A DNA stretch of 64,000 bases from JBFHIZ01 sp963666475 (GTDB lineage Bacteria; Bacillota; Clostridia; Lachnospirales; Lachnospiraceae). Numbering within the stretch: position 1 is the first letter of the stretch; each line of letters opens with the position of its first letter. Below, in pieces: positions 55,417 through 64,000 of this stretch. The notes beneath the pieces were generated by a model. It ran no database searches, was not told the DNA's origin, and saw only the letters and a list, made by a program, of their open reading frames with translations. The stretch is from assembly GCA_963666475.2 (NCBI GenBank), contig CAXXJM010000001.1, positions 1,922,001 through 1,986,000 of the forward strand, in the 5' to 3' direction. Made by a program: the position numbers and the translations under genes.

Positions 55417-58400
55417 TTAATATCCTCCATATGCTTCTTGTACGGCATTTATAAAACTTTTTGCTACTTCATACAATTTTCGAGTTGTTACTTTCTCTTC
55501 GGGAATCTCCTGATTTCTGATCTCTTTGCTATTCTTTACTTCTGAGAGCCCATTAGTCAGTCTCGCTTTGTCTGAAATATGTCCGACAAAAACGTCTAAT
55601 CGAACGGAAGTTTTTCCTTGATCAGAGAGCACCAATTCCATTGTTGAAGAAATCGACGAAAGATAGGCTTCCGTTTGTACATCATTGGTGGCAAGATAAC
55701 CTCTGACTTCTTCCCCATTCGTATGGCTGTATTGAAATTCTCCCATGATTTTACTTTGTTCACTTGCCATCATACTAATACATACTTTTCCTTGCTCATT
55801 TCCCTGATGCAGTATCTTTAGATTCATCGAAGTAATTTGCTCCCCAATTTTTATTGGCACTTCATAATTCTCTTCTTTTGCCAAATCTGATGCCAGCGAG
55901 AATTGTTTATAAAGTAAAGAAAGTGCTTTAAAATCGACGAACGTTGTGTTTTCGTTATCCATTGCCATTTGAACGGTATTTCTGACAAATGTTGTCAGAT
56001 TTTCATAAGATTGTACGATTTCTTCTGGTTCTACAAAGGACTCTGCGATGTTTTCAAGCGTAACATCAAGTTGTTCCTCGAATTCTATTTCATCCGAAAG
56101 ATTTTTCATGTTCTTTTGTAGATTCCGGAAAATCTGTCCATTTTGTAAAAGCAAATCAGATAATCCTTGTATATGATCCGGGGTAATGTTCAAATCGTAA
56201 GCCTGTAAGGTTTCTAATACGGTATCTTCTGATTTTTTTATATGTTCTCTGAGTTCACCAGCTTCTTCTGAAATTAATTCACTCGTCCCATCATAAATCT
56301 TTTTCGTCTGTTCTAGACTTTCAGAAAATGCTTCCAATGAAACATTCAAATCAATCTGCAAAGTGGCGGGGTCACTTACCAACATTTGATCTGCAGCTTT
56401 AATCACTAATTTTTGAAAATAATTTTCGATTTGGTCTGAAATCGTCTTTTTTTCACTCGATCTTTTTTCTACACCTGAAGATTTTTCAGAGAGTTTAAAA
56501 TCCATTCCTTGTTTTTTTTCACTACGGATAGCCGTCAGCATATTTCGAAGCGTGATTTCCTGTCCCTGCTGCACCAGTGCTCCAATCGCAGCTCCATCTG
56601 ATTTTTCAATTTGGTGTAACAGACGATGTATTCCGATATAGGCTTCTCTCTGTTCTTGATCTATTTCATTCTTTGATTCAAACGTTCGCAAGAATCTTGC
56701 ATACCGATCGACTTCCATATCTGAATCGTCATAGGAATCCAGTGTCTCTTCCAATTCCTGCATATTCATTTCCAATGGATTTATTTGATCTTTTATGAAA
56801 TTAAGAACTTGGTTTGGTGTAAGCTTTTCTAGACAATTTGAAACCAGTCGGTTCGCCTCTTTCATAAGAGCAACTTGTGTGTCCGTAATTTCCATTCGAT
56901 TGTATCCAAGAATACGTACAGCTTTCAGATTTGCTTGCGTGCTTTCCAACCCCATTTCCTGAAGCAAAGATTCCGCATTTGAAAATGCTTTCTGAATGGA
57001 GTCCCCTAAATCACTGCGCACTTCTGTTTGTAGAGTTTCATAAGATTCATTTGCCTGCATATACATCTTTGCAAGTTTTGTTCCTTCAAAATTTATATCT
57101 TGAAGTGTCGTCCTATTTTCTGCAAGTAAAAGTCTTCCAATTGCAGCAATTGGCTGATTCATAATTGCCGTTTTTGTGTCCAGTATTTCCTGATACGATG
57201 AAAATTCTTCTTTCGTAAGCGTGGTTGCACCGGCAAGCTCTTTTTCAGCGATATTTAATGCCTCTACAACATTCTCTAAATCTTCTGTTTCAATAGAAAA
57301 CCCAGTCCGAAGCAAATGATAGTTTGCAGACACGCTCATCGACAGCCGTATCTCCTCCATTTGACGCATCGCTCGAATGTTTGAAGCTGCGGAAGCTTTT
57401 AAGTCGTCCGACTGAGATTCCCATGAAAATTTTTGCAAATTCTGAAGTGTAATTTTCTCATGCATCGGATACCTTAAAACAGAATCATCTATAATCGAGT
57501 CTACCACGTGTTGAATTCTTATTGCCTCTTGACGATAATCGACCTCATTATTTAGCTGAGTTTCTCCAGCTTCTTTACCATTGGCTACAGCATTTGTAAT
57601 CAACTCAAGTAACTTTTTCTCTTGCAATGGGAGTCGTAAATCTTCCATAACCTGATATTTTTTAACGATATCATTTGTCAAAGGAAGCCCCTTTGATAAA
57701 ATCCATTTTGCCTGCGTCAATGACTTTTCGTTGATTTCTAGTCCTGCATCTTCAATAATCTGCATAACCTGCTCTTCTACAGAAGAAAAGTCACTAGAAT
57801 CTGCCTTCTTACTGATATACCCGTTTTGATCTTTCAAATAACACTGTGCATCTCTTTGAATCGATTGATTGCCACCACTATATTGTGCTTTATACAAAGA
57901 ATCGATTGTCAAATCCGTTGAATTTTTCAAAATATATACTTTTGTCTGTTCTGATAACGTCGTAAGTTCTTTTCCCTTTTCTAACGCCTCTGCAATACCT
58001 GACATGTTGTCTGACGTAAGAGCGACGTCCTTTTGTCTCAATAACCCTTCCACAGAAATTTCGCCTAGCGATCCATAAATACCTTCTAAGGTCTTGCGAT
58101 CCAATGTATCTGTGAATCCTTTAATATTCACTCCGGCTTCTGCGAGTGTTGCTTTTATTTTATCCAGACTCGTTACCATCTCTTCTGCATCCATACTTCC
58201 TGGCTTTTTTCCATCCTTGATTAAAGCTGCATAGTCATCATCAGACATAAAATTAGACATAACGGTCATATAGTCACGAAGTGTGGCAACGTTTACGTTC
58301 CCCGCCTCCTGCATAACGTCTTTAACGGTCTTTCCTTGACCCTTGTTAGCTTCGTCATCCATAACTATGCTCGAAATGTCTTGTGCGTTTGTCTTTTGAA

Positions 58401-58491
58401 TTTCTGCCTTTGTAAGAATTGAAATTCCATTTGAAGTTGATATAGCGTTTGATATACTCGGCGGATTTGATAATTGTTCTTGAATTCTCAT
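55417..58491 (-). CDS. 1024-residue flagellar-operon protein of unknown function (DUF6240-like)
   Basis: Large helical, Glu/Gln/Leu-rich protein without signal peptide or membrane segment. The N-terminal region (about 50-150) and repeated ~100-residue helical blocks resemble DUF6240 proteins that I associate with motile Lachnospiraceae. Residues about 900-1020 (SMMASEQSKIMGEFQYSH, then ELVLSDQGKTSVRLDVFVGH) recall the FliK-type C-terminal core, which is a weak likeness. Its stop abuts the flagellin ATG, and a sigma-D-like promoter lies upstream. A hook-length, export or chaperone role is possible. Confidence 0.75.
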   Translation of the reverse strand: MRIQEQLSNPPSISNAISTSNGISILTKAEIQKTNAQDISSIVMDDEANKGQGKTVKDVMQEAGNVNVATLRDYMTVMSNFMSDDDYAALIKDGKKPGSMDAEEMVTSLDKIKATLAEAGVNIKGFTDTLDRKTLEGIYGSLGEISVEGLLRQKDVALTSDNMSGIAEALEKGKELTTLSEQTKVYILKNSTDLTIDSLYKAQYSGGNQSIQRDAQCYLKDQNGYISKKADSSDFSSVEEQVMQIIEDAGLEINEKSLTQAKWILSKGLPLTNDIVKKYQVMEDLRLPLQEKKLLELITNAVANGKEAGETQLNNEVDYRQEAIRIQHVVDSIIDDSVLRYPMHEKITLQNLQKFSWESQSDDLKASAASNIRAMRQMEEIRLSMSVSANYHLLRTGFSIETEDLENVVEALNIAEKELAGATTLTKEEFSSYQEILDTKTAIMNQPIAAIGRLLLAENRTTLQDINFEGTKLAKMYMQANESYETLQTEVRSDLGDSIQKAFSNAESLLQEMGLESTQANLKAVRILGYNRMEITDTQVALMKEANRLVSNCLEKLTPNQVLNFIKDQINPLEMNMQELEETLDSYDDSDMEVDRYARFLRTFESKNEIDQEQREAYIGIHRLLHQIEKSDGAAIGALVQQGQEITLRNMLTAIRSEKKQGMDFKLSEKSSGVEKRSSEKKTISDQIENYFQKLVIKAADQMLVSDPATLQIDLNVSLEAFSESLEQTKKIYDGTSELISEEAGELREHIKKSEDTVLETLQAYDLNITPDHIQGLSDLLLQNGQIFRNLQKNMKNLSDEIEFEEQLDVTLENIAESFVEPEEIVQSYENLTTFVRNTVQMAMDNENTTFVDFKALSLLYKQFSLASDLAKEENYEVPIKIGEQITSMNLKILHQGNEQGKVCISMMASEQSKIMGEFQYSHTNGEEVRGYLATNDVQTEAYLSSISSTMELVLSDQGKTSVRLDVFVGHISDKARLTNGLSEVKNSKEIRNQEIPEEKVTTRKLYEVAKSFINAVQEAYGGY

Positions 58492-58531
58492 CCTTCACAC
58501 CATCTCTCTGCTGTGTTTATATGTATTCTAT

Positions 58532-58557
58532 ATTTCGGCATTTTTCTGATTTTCTTA
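58532..58557 (-). promoter_or_regulatory. Sigma-D (sigma-28) type promoter of the flagellin operon
   Basis: TAAG (58554-58557), 14 bases and GCCGAAAT (58532-58539) on the minus strand, close to the Firmicute motility consensus TAAA-N14/15-GCCGATAT. It lies 40 bases before the 1024-residue gene. Confidence 0.75.
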
Positions 58558-58584
58558 ACCCTGTGTTGAATTATCATACAATTC

Positions 58585-58613
58585 TTGATTTCATTCCAAA
58601 TATACAGTACAAT
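58585..58613 (+). promoter_or_regulatory. Sigma-A promoter of the small Cys-rich gene
   Basis: TTGATT (58585-58590), a 17-base spacer and TACAAT (58608-58613). It diverges from the sigma-D promoter with about 30 bases between the two. Confidence 0.75.
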
Positions 58614-58663
58614 AAATACACAAAAAACTATCTCGATTGTTCAACAGATAAGGGAGGAATATC

Positions 58664-58864
58664 ATGAAAGATTGTCCATATTTTAAGTACTGTGGAATCA
58701 TAAAAAAATACGGCAATTCGAATAGCCGTGTAGTAAAAGGATTCATCGCCTTATATTGTAAAAACGAAAAACAAAACGAATGCAAACGTTTAAAATATAT
58801 CATCGAACATGGAACCCCTCCGTCTGATGAACTAATGCCAAACGGACAAATGATGAATGATTAA
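58664..58864 (+). CDS. Small Cys-rich protein of unknown function
   Basis: 66 residues with four cysteines in the order CPYFKYC, YCKNEKQNECKR, a pattern that could bind a metal or Fe-S cluster. Similar short proteins of the CP-F...C...C-R type are found near chemotaxis and signalling genes in other bacteria, but I cannot name a family. AAGGGAGG lies 9 bases before the ATG, and it has its own promoter and terminator, so it is a real gene. Confidence 0.75.
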   Translation: MKDCPYFKYCGIIKKYGNSNSRVVKGFIALYCKNEKQNECKRLKYIIEHGTPPSDELMPNGQMMND

Positions 58865-58883
58865 ACCTTGTATTCTTCATAGC

Positions 58884-58914
58884 AAAAAACCTGTGATCAA
58901 TCACAGGTTTTTTT
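58884..58914. terminator. Bidirectional terminator between the Cys-rich gene and glgB
   Basis: A perfect stem AAAACCTGTGA / TCACAGGTTTT with a 4-base loop and A/T tracts on both sides. It ends both converging genes. Confidence 0.9.
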
Positions 58915-58915
58915 A

Positions 58916-60802
58916 TTAGCACTCAAATACAAATGCTCCATATGCAGGTAAATCAAATGAAATTGATTGCTTTTGATTATTAAAGGGAATATTATCCGCA
59001 ATCATTATTTTCGAAACTTCATGTCCAGTTCCACCGAACTTTTCTTCATCACTATTTAAAACCAGGCGATATTCTCCTTGTTTGGGAACGCCTACACGAT
59101 ATGCATCGCGGGAAACTGGAGTCATATTTAAAACAAAAAGCATTTCCCTTTGATCCGTCTTTGATCTTCTAATAAAAGAATAGATGCTTCGATCCATGTC
59201 GTCGGAATCCATCCACTGAAACCCTTTCCACGAATGATCACACTCATACATGCATGGGTAAATCCGATATATATGTAGCAACTCTTTTACAAAATCTTTC
59301 ATTCCTTGATGATTTTTGTCTTCCAACAAAAACCAGTCTAATTCTTTCTTTTCGTTCCACTCTTCTAGCTGAGCAAATTCCTGTCCCATAAATAACAGTT
59401 TTTTTCCAGCATGTCCAAACATATATGTATAACCCAGACGCAGATTTGCGAATTTATCAACAAGGTATCCTGGCATTTTATTCACCATAGAACGTTTCAG
59501 ATGTACTACTTCATCATGTGAGAGCGGTAAAATATAACGTTCACTATCATTATAGCTCATCGCGAATGTCATCATATAGTGATTGTTTCTTCTAAAATAT
59601 GGATCCAATTTCATATACTCGCAGAAGTCATGCATCCATCCCATATTCCATTTATAAGTAAATCCCAAACCTCCATTTTCCGGTTCTTCTGTTACTTTCG
59701 GCCATGCTGTTGACTCTTCAGCAATCATCATTACTCCAGGATTTCTTTTTTGCATAATCGAATTCAAATGACGGAAAAACTCAACCGCTGCATAGTTCTC
59801 ATGTCCTCCATGCTCATTTGGAAGCCATTGTCCATTCTCTTTTCCGTAATCCAAATACAACATGGATGCTACTGCATCTACACGAAGACCATCGATATGA
59901 AATTTTTCTACCCAGAATAGTGCATTTGCGATCAGAAAATTGGTCACTTCTTTTTTTTCATAATTGAAAATTTTCGTTCCCCAGTCTGGTTGCTCACCTC
60001 TTCTGGCATCTGGATGTTCGTACAATGCCTGGCCGTCAAACTCTGCAAGACCGTGTGCATCTTTAGGAAAATGCGCTGGTACCCAATCCAATATTACTCC
60101 TATCTTATTCTTGTGCAGAGTATCCACTAGGTATTGAAAATCTTCTGGCGTTCCATATCGTGATGTTGGCGCATAGTAACCAGTTACCTGATATCCCCAA
60201 GACCCATCAAATGGATGCTCCGCAATTCCCATTAGTTCAATATGGGTGTATTCCATTTCTTCAAAATATTCTACAATTCGATCTGCAAATTCACGATAGT
60301 TGTAAAATCCATCTTCTGTTCCATTTTGATGTCTCATAAATGATCCAATATGGCATTCGTAAATTGACATTGGAGACGCAAAAATATCCTTTTCATTTCG
60401 ATGATCTATCCAGTCAAGATCATGCCACAAAAAACGATTAATATCTGTGATCTTGGAAGCAGTTCCTGGTCGAAATTCTGCATAATTAGCATAGGGATCT
60501 GCTTTATAGAGGGTTCTCCCATTTTTCAGTGTAATTAAAAACTTATACAGTTGGTTTTCACATGCACCTGGAACAAACCCAGCAAAAACTCCAATATCTC
60601 CAAGCCTTTTCAGCTCCTGGTCAGACTCATTCCAATCATTAAACTCACCAATCACATTTACGGTATACGCATTTGGAGCCCAAACCGCAAAATATACGCC
60701 CAACACACCATCGATTTCTACCATATGAGCACCTAGTTTATTGTATATTTCATAATGTGTTCCGTTTCCAAACAGATACAAATCATCATTCGTTATCTTC
60801 AT
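58916..60802 (-). CDS. glgB: 1,4-alpha-glucan branching enzyme
   Basis: 628-residue GH13 enzyme forming alpha-1,6 branches in glycogen. An N-terminal CBM48 domain (VYFAVWAPNAYTVNVIGEFN) precedes the barrel. The conserved regions are IGVILDWVPAHF, DGLRVDAVASML (nucleophile Asp), MMIAEESTAW (acid/base Glu) and LPLSHDEVVH (transition-state Asp). It lacks the long N1 domain of some GlgB. No other glycogen genes are nearby. It follows the TPR-acidic-repeat gene by 18 bases. Confidence 0.96.
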   Translation of the reverse strand: MKITNDDLYLFGNGTHYEIYNKLGAHMVEIDGVLGVYFAVWAPNAYTVNVIGEFNDWNESDQELKRLGDIGVFAGFVPGACENQLYKFLITLKNGRTLYKADPYANYAEFRPGTASKITDINRFLWHDLDWIDHRNEKDIFASPMSIYECHIGSFMRHQNGTEDGFYNYREFADRIVEYFEEMEYTHIELMGIAEHPFDGSWGYQVTGYYAPTSRYGTPEDFQYLVDTLHKNKIGVILDWVPAHFPKDAHGLAEFDGQALYEHPDARRGEQPDWGTKIFNYEKKEVTNFLIANALFWVEKFHIDGLRVDAVASMLYLDYGKENGQWLPNEHGGHENYAAVEFFRHLNSIMQKRNPGVMMIAEESTAWPKVTEEPENGGLGFTYKWNMGWMHDFCEYMKLDPYFRRNNHYMMTFAMSYNDSERYILPLSHDEVVHLKRSMVNKMPGYLVDKFANLRLGYTYMFGHAGKKLLFMGQEFAQLEEWNEKKELDWFLLEDKNHQGMKDFVKELLHIYRIYPCMYECDHSWKGFQWMDSDDMDRSIYSFIRRSKTDQREMLFVLNMTPVSRDAYRVGVPKQGEYRLVLNSDEEKFGGTGHEVSKIMIADNIPFNNQKQSISFDLPAYGAFVFEC

Positions 60803-60820
60803 CTCAGGAACCTACCTTCC

Positions 60821-63580
60821 TTAGTAATTTACGAAATCCTTTTCACGCAGAATGATCCGGTTCTCTTCATCATATCTCTTCTTAAATAATACGTGTGCAA
60901 AATGCTTCACATTTTTTTTATGTACACTTTCGATTGCTTCATGAATCAATTCTTCTACTTCACGAATATCTACTGCATGTACACAGGTTTGATTTTCAGA
61001 AATCTTTGAATGCAATGCTAATTCTGCAAGTTCATCTACGCAATAACCTAAGCTATTTGCAAAGTCAACTCCAAAACGTACTAGAGCATCATTGTCTAAT
61101 TCTTCAATATCGATCCGAACGTTAAACTCATTTAATATGCACTCATTTTTCGTGACAAGTCGATTCATTGCTCGATTGGTGTCAATCAAAATCATCAACA
61201 GACCGTGGTCCTCTTTTTGCAATGCTTTACGTATCTCAAACATGTCGTCTTTACTGAACATTCCAGCTTTTTCAACGATTAACGCTCCATTTTTAAGTTT
61301 ATGAATGGTTAATTCAATACCCTTTTCAACAAGTGAACCTGCAGTAATTCTTGCTGCTTTTCCTGAAAAACTGTCTTCCATACGCTGCATCTGTTTAATT
61401 ACACACTTAGCAAGATCAAATGCACGTTCTTCAATGTCCGCTGTAATAATTACATTCCCAGAGTATGATGCCAAAGAAATTCGATCAATCATTTGCGCTA
61501 TCTGTCTTTTTGTTTCTTGAGACTGAATAAACGCACCAAATAATTTTTGATCTTCCGGAGAAAGCTTTAATTCTTTGTTTCCGGATTTACCATCTTTCTT
61601 TTTACCTTCTTTTAACTTTGCTTCTTGTTTCTTGAGTTCTTTTTCTACTTCTTTTTGGAAGTCTTCGGTATCTCTTTCTGAGTGAAAATTCTTTGTCGAA
61701 GCAATCATACAACTTTTCTTTTCATTATGTAATCTTGCCTCTTCCTCTGCTTCAAACAAATCATCTTCATATTCATCAATCTGTTCCAAAATAACTTCTA
61801 CTTTTTGTGCTTCCTCAAACTCTTCAGTGTCCTCAATTTCTGTAACATCTTCAAGTACCTCTGATTCCTCGGTTTCTACAACGTCTTCAAGTACCTCTGA
61901 TTCCTCAGTTTCTTCATCTTCTTCAAGCACCTCTGATTCCTCGGTTTCTACATCTTCTTCAAGTACCTCTGATTCCTCGGTTTCTACGACTTCTCCAGGT
62001 GTCTCTGGTTCCTCAGTCTCTAAAGCATTCTCGTCTTCGACATCTGGATCTATTTCGTCCTCAAAAGAAATCTCTTTCATAGTAGTATCCATAGCTTTTA
62101 CAGCACCCACGTATTCACCAAGGTCCTCTTCAACAAGTGCTTTCTCCTCTGACATTTGTTCTTCTGAAAGGTTTCCATCTGGCACGAGTGTTTCTTCTAT
62201 ACTACTAGTCTCTTCGACTACTTCTTTTATTGGTTCAATCAAATCTCCGTTTTCGTCAAACTGCATCTCCTCATTGTCTACTTCATCTTCTGTTGGTGGA
62301 ACATAATCCCTTGCAGTAATTCCATCCGAAAGACGTTTTAGATCTGCACGAATTTCAGCTCTCGTCTGCGCATCAAATTCTGAAAACATATCACAAGTCT
62401 GTTCTTGAACTTTGCGACGAATATCTTCTTGATGTCTTTGCTCATTCTCTTGTTTCATTCGCTCCCACTCAATCAGAATATCGCTGATACAAAGTTGTCC
62501 TGTAATCTGCACTTCAAGATCTGATGCTTCTTTTTGTGAGTCGGGAACAAGTAGACGAATCTGTCCGTCTACATCCTGGTGTAACATACGACTAATCTGT
62601 GGCACATTTTCTGTGACTGGTGCTTCTGCTGGAAGCGTAACTGTTGTTGCTTCCTCTTCAAAAACTACCGAACGTTCTTCTACTTCTAACGATTCATCTG
62701 TCGTATCAGAGAGTTCTTGCAGGATATTCTCTGTCATTGTCAGCTCTTGCTCGAACTCCTGCTGTGTCTCCGGATTAAGAATAGGCTCTTCAAATACAAA
62801 CCCATCCTTTTCATAACGTTTGTTTTCTTTCTCTGCATCATTGGTCACGCGAATAAATTCTTGCATGCTTTGTGCAAGTTCTTGCTGCAAGTTGATTGTA
62901 TTATATTTACTCATATCCATTGGTTTTACTTCAACTTCAAATTCCCCATTGGATGGCGATAGTTCTTCTCTCTCCATGCGCTCATATTTTGCTTTTTGAA
63001 CAGACGTCAAATCTTGATGAAGCATTTTAAGTTCTAGCGCTTTTTTTACATATTTGCCTTCCCCAAACCACACAATGATCTGATCACATTCCTCCACACA
63101 TTTTGTTTCATATCCACCTTTGTGGTATAAATACGCAAGTTCATATGCCCAACGTTCTCTATAGTCATGTCTCTTGTATTCTTCAAGTACTGAAATCCGC
63201 TCATCTAGACCAACATCTTGAGATTCAAAAATCTTATATTGTAATATGTATCTTCTGCTATCCCTTGTTGCAATATGAATAAATTCTTTATAATAATTTA
63301 CAGCAGATATGTAATCACCCATTTTTAGGCATAACTCACATAACGAAAAAACGATTGATCGTTTTCCCGGATGTCTCTCATATGCAAGCAGTAAAATATC
63401 TCTACTTTCCTCATATCTACGATTAACCTTTAGCACTTCACTGGCAATCGTAAGCATAGAAGCCCCTCGTACACGATTCCAGTCAATACTTTCAACAATC
63501 AGCATCGCTTCTTTGTATTTTTTTTCTTTTACTAACTCCCTGATTTCTTCTGCCCGAAGTTTATATTCATATTTATCCAA
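60821..63580 (-). CDS. 919-residue TPR / acidic repeat / possible AAA-like protein
   Basis: The start is a TTG with GAGGTG 6 bases upstream. Residues about 1-200 form TPR-like helical pairs (KEKKYKEAMLIVESI, GKRSIVFSLCELCLKMGDY). Residues 200-650 are acidic and low-complexity, including four 12-residue repeats (VETEESEVLEED, about 528-575). The last 240 residues read like an AAA+ ATPase lacking its P-loop lysine: NVIITADIEERAFDLAKC at the Walker A place and GALIVEKAGMFSKDDM at the Walker B place. A regulatory scaffold is one guess. It is upstream of glgB. Confidence 0.75.
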   Translation of the reverse strand: MDKYEYKLRAEEIRELVKEKKYKEAMLIVESIDWNRVRGASMLTIASEVLKVNRRYEESRDILLLAYERHPGKRSIVFSLCELCLKMGDYISAVNYYKEFIHIATRDSRRYILQYKIFESQDVGLDERISVLEEYKRHDYRERWAYELAYLYHKGGYETKCVEECDQIIVWFGEGKYVKKALELKMLHQDLTSVQKAKYERMEREELSPSNGEFEVEVKPMDMSKYNTINLQQELAQSMQEFIRVTNDAEKENKRYEKDGFVFEEPILNPETQQEFEQELTMTENILQELSDTTDESLEVEERSVVFEEEATTVTLPAEAPVTENVPQISRMLHQDVDGQIRLLVPDSQKEASDLEVQITGQLCISDILIEWERMKQENEQRHQEDIRRKVQEQTCDMFSEFDAQTRAEIRADLKRLSDGITARDYVPPTEDEVDNEEMQFDENGDLIEPIKEVVEETSSIEETLVPDGNLSEEQMSEEKALVEEDLGEYVGAVKAMDTTMKEISFEDEIDPDVEDENALETEEPETPGEVVETEESEVLEEDVETEESEVLEEDEETEESEVLEDVVETEESEVLEDVTEIEDTEEFEEAQKVEVILEQIDEYEDDLFEAEEEARLHNEKKSCMIASTKNFHSERDTEDFQKEVEKELKKQEAKLKEGKKKDGKSGNKELKLSPEDQKLFGAFIQSQETKRQIAQMIDRISLASYSGNVIITADIEERAFDLAKCVIKQMQRMEDSFSGKAARITAGSLVEKGIELTIHKLKNGALIVEKAGMFSKDDMFEIRKALQKEDHGLLMILIDTNRAMNRLVTKNECILNEFNVRIDIEELDNDALVRFGVDFANSLGYCVDELAELALHSKISENQTCVHAVDIREVEELIHEAIESVHKKNVKHFAHVLFKKRYDEENRIILREKDFVNY
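61857..62000. repeat. Four tandem 36-bp repeats inside the 919-residue gene
   Basis: Four near-identical 36-bp units, each coding 12 acidic residues; degenerate copies extend the array to about 61821-62036. In-frame unit length keeps the protein readable, so copy number could vary between strains by slippage. Confidence 0.88.
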
Positions 63581-63637
63581 GGCTTCACCTCATAAACTCA
63601 TTTTTTTCCCAAATAAATTCGCCATTTACTCATTTCA

Positions 63638-63666
63638 AGTTTATCATAATGCATTTCTTATGTCAA
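63638..63666 (-). promoter_or_regulatory. Promoter of the TPR-repeat / glgB operon
   Basis: Perfect TTGACA (63661-63666), a 17-base spacer and TAAACT (63638-63643) with an upstream TGA (extended -10). It is about 58 bases before the TTG start. Confidence 0.82.
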
Positions 63667-63715
63667 AATAAAAACCGTCTCAAAGTGCATGATATAGACA
63701 TTTTGAAGCGATTTT
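63666..63715 (-). terminator. Probable terminator of the truncated regulator gene
   Basis: TCAAAATG / CACTTTGA (one mismatch) around a loop of about 10 bases, followed by GACGG and TTTTTATTTT on the minus strand. It lies 80 bases after the stop at 63792. Confidence 0.5.
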
Positions 63716-63791
63716 TCATAGATGTTGTGTTTTAATTTTTATATATTTCAAACTAACAAGATTAAGTTTTCTTGTTGTATTCATACAATCC

Positions 63792-64000
63792 TTAAGGTTC
63801 TTCATACGAAAAGTTGAATTCTAGATAGGATGCTTTCGAGCATACGTCACGGTTTGCGAGGTCCAGCAACGTAAAAATTACCTTGCTTGCAAATTTCTCG
63901 ATTTCTGTAGAATTCATCTCTACATTCCGAGGTTCCTTTGATGAACTGTTTAAAATTGACACAATTGGAATTTGTAACTCATGATATTTCTGAAGATCAT
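63792..64000 (-). CDS. C-terminal fragment of a probable LacI-family regulator
   Basis: Only the last 68 residues are in the window. QIPIVSILNSSSKEPRNVEM, followed by STEIEKFASKVIFTLLDLAN and SYLEFNFSYEEP, resembles the end of the LacI/PurR sugar-binding domain, where a strand, a helix with A-x-x-L-LDLI and a final L-P-x-L-V-R strand occur. Its N-terminus and helix-turn-helix would lie beyond 64000. The alignment is short, so other periplasmic-binding-fold proteins are possible. Confidence 0.5.
   Translation of the reverse strand, partial: DLQKYHELQIPIVSILNSSSKEPRNVEMNSTEIEKFASKVIFTLLDLANRDVCSKASYLEFNFSYEEP

Noticed and set aside
61821..62036. Tandem 36-bp repeats as a CRISPR array
   Set aside because: The units are contiguous without spacers and are in frame in an acidic protein region.
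61827..62306. Plus-strand 159-codon Ser/Thr-rich frame
   Set aside because: It is the antisense of the acidic repeats of the minus-strand gene, a known artefact of Glu-rich coding.

Overview
The window looks like chromosomal DNA of a motile, fermentative, low-GC Gram-positive anaerobe of the class Clostridia, most probably family Lachnospiraceae. The basis is the AT-rich sequence, strong GGAGG ribosome binding sites, the sua5-rpiB-upp-atp gene order, the hprK...whiA-crh cluster, a secretin-less Flp/Tad pilus locus, and several proteins of types I associate with Lachnospiraceae. I cannot name a genus from sequence alone. I saw no rRNA, tRNA, CRISPR array, prophage or insertion sequence. Nearly all genes lie on the minus strand; the exceptions are a cyclophilin, a chemoreceptor, a DegV protein and one tiny Cys-rich protein.

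Layout (minus-strand operons run from high to low coordinates). 1-1.8 kb: a truncated membrane-anchored protein and a methyltransferase. 1.9-12.9 kb: a probable single long operon: threonylcarbamoyl-AMP synthase, rpiB, upp, dCMP deaminase, a PcsB-like coiled coil fused to a SleB-type hydrolase, then the full F1Fo ATP synthase (atpZ, atpI, B, E, F, H, A, G, D, C), closed by a terminator. The c subunit carries a sodium-type ligand set. 13-17.7 kb: cyclophilin with a structured 3' region, adhE with a Rex-like operator over its start site, and fba. 17.8-23.7 kb: hprK, ROK kinase, murB, rapZ, whiA, a Crh-like HPr with Glu15, and a lipid kinase, from one promoter. 23.7-27.9 kb: uvrC and ftsH. 28-33.6 kb: two cyclic-di-GMP proteins flanking an Fe-S module (Rrf2 regulator, nifS, nifU) with a shared operator-like motif. 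33.6-36.8 kb: YczE-like membrane protein, folT under a THF riboswitch, and a soluble CZB chemoreceptor. 36.8-41.9 kb: dihydrouridine synthase, PfkB kinase, ABC-F ATPase, a small unknown and DegV.

41.9-53.7 kb is the main accessory locus: a Tad/Flp type IVb pilus operon with two prepilin peptidases, TadZ, TadA, TadB, TadC, a 55-residue Flp pilin, a DUF5702-like protein, TadE/F-like pseudopilins and a DUF6382-like protein, followed by a rhomboid protease, a flavodoxin-SCP2 fusion and a HIT protein. 53.8-58.6 kb is a flagellar operon (1024-residue unknown, flagellin, FliS) behind a sigma-D-like promoter. 58.9-63.7 kb holds glgB and a 919-residue TPR / acidic repeat / possible AAA-like protein. 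A truncated LacI-type C-terminus ends the window.

Taken together the genes cover ion-motive energy conservation, redox-controlled ethanol fermentation, carbon-catabolite signalling through HPr kinase, Fe-S assembly, folate uptake, cyclic-di-GMP turnover, and two surface machines (flagellum and Flp pilus). The least described elements are the pilus accessory proteins, the 1024-residue flagellar-operon protein and the 919-residue repeat protein.
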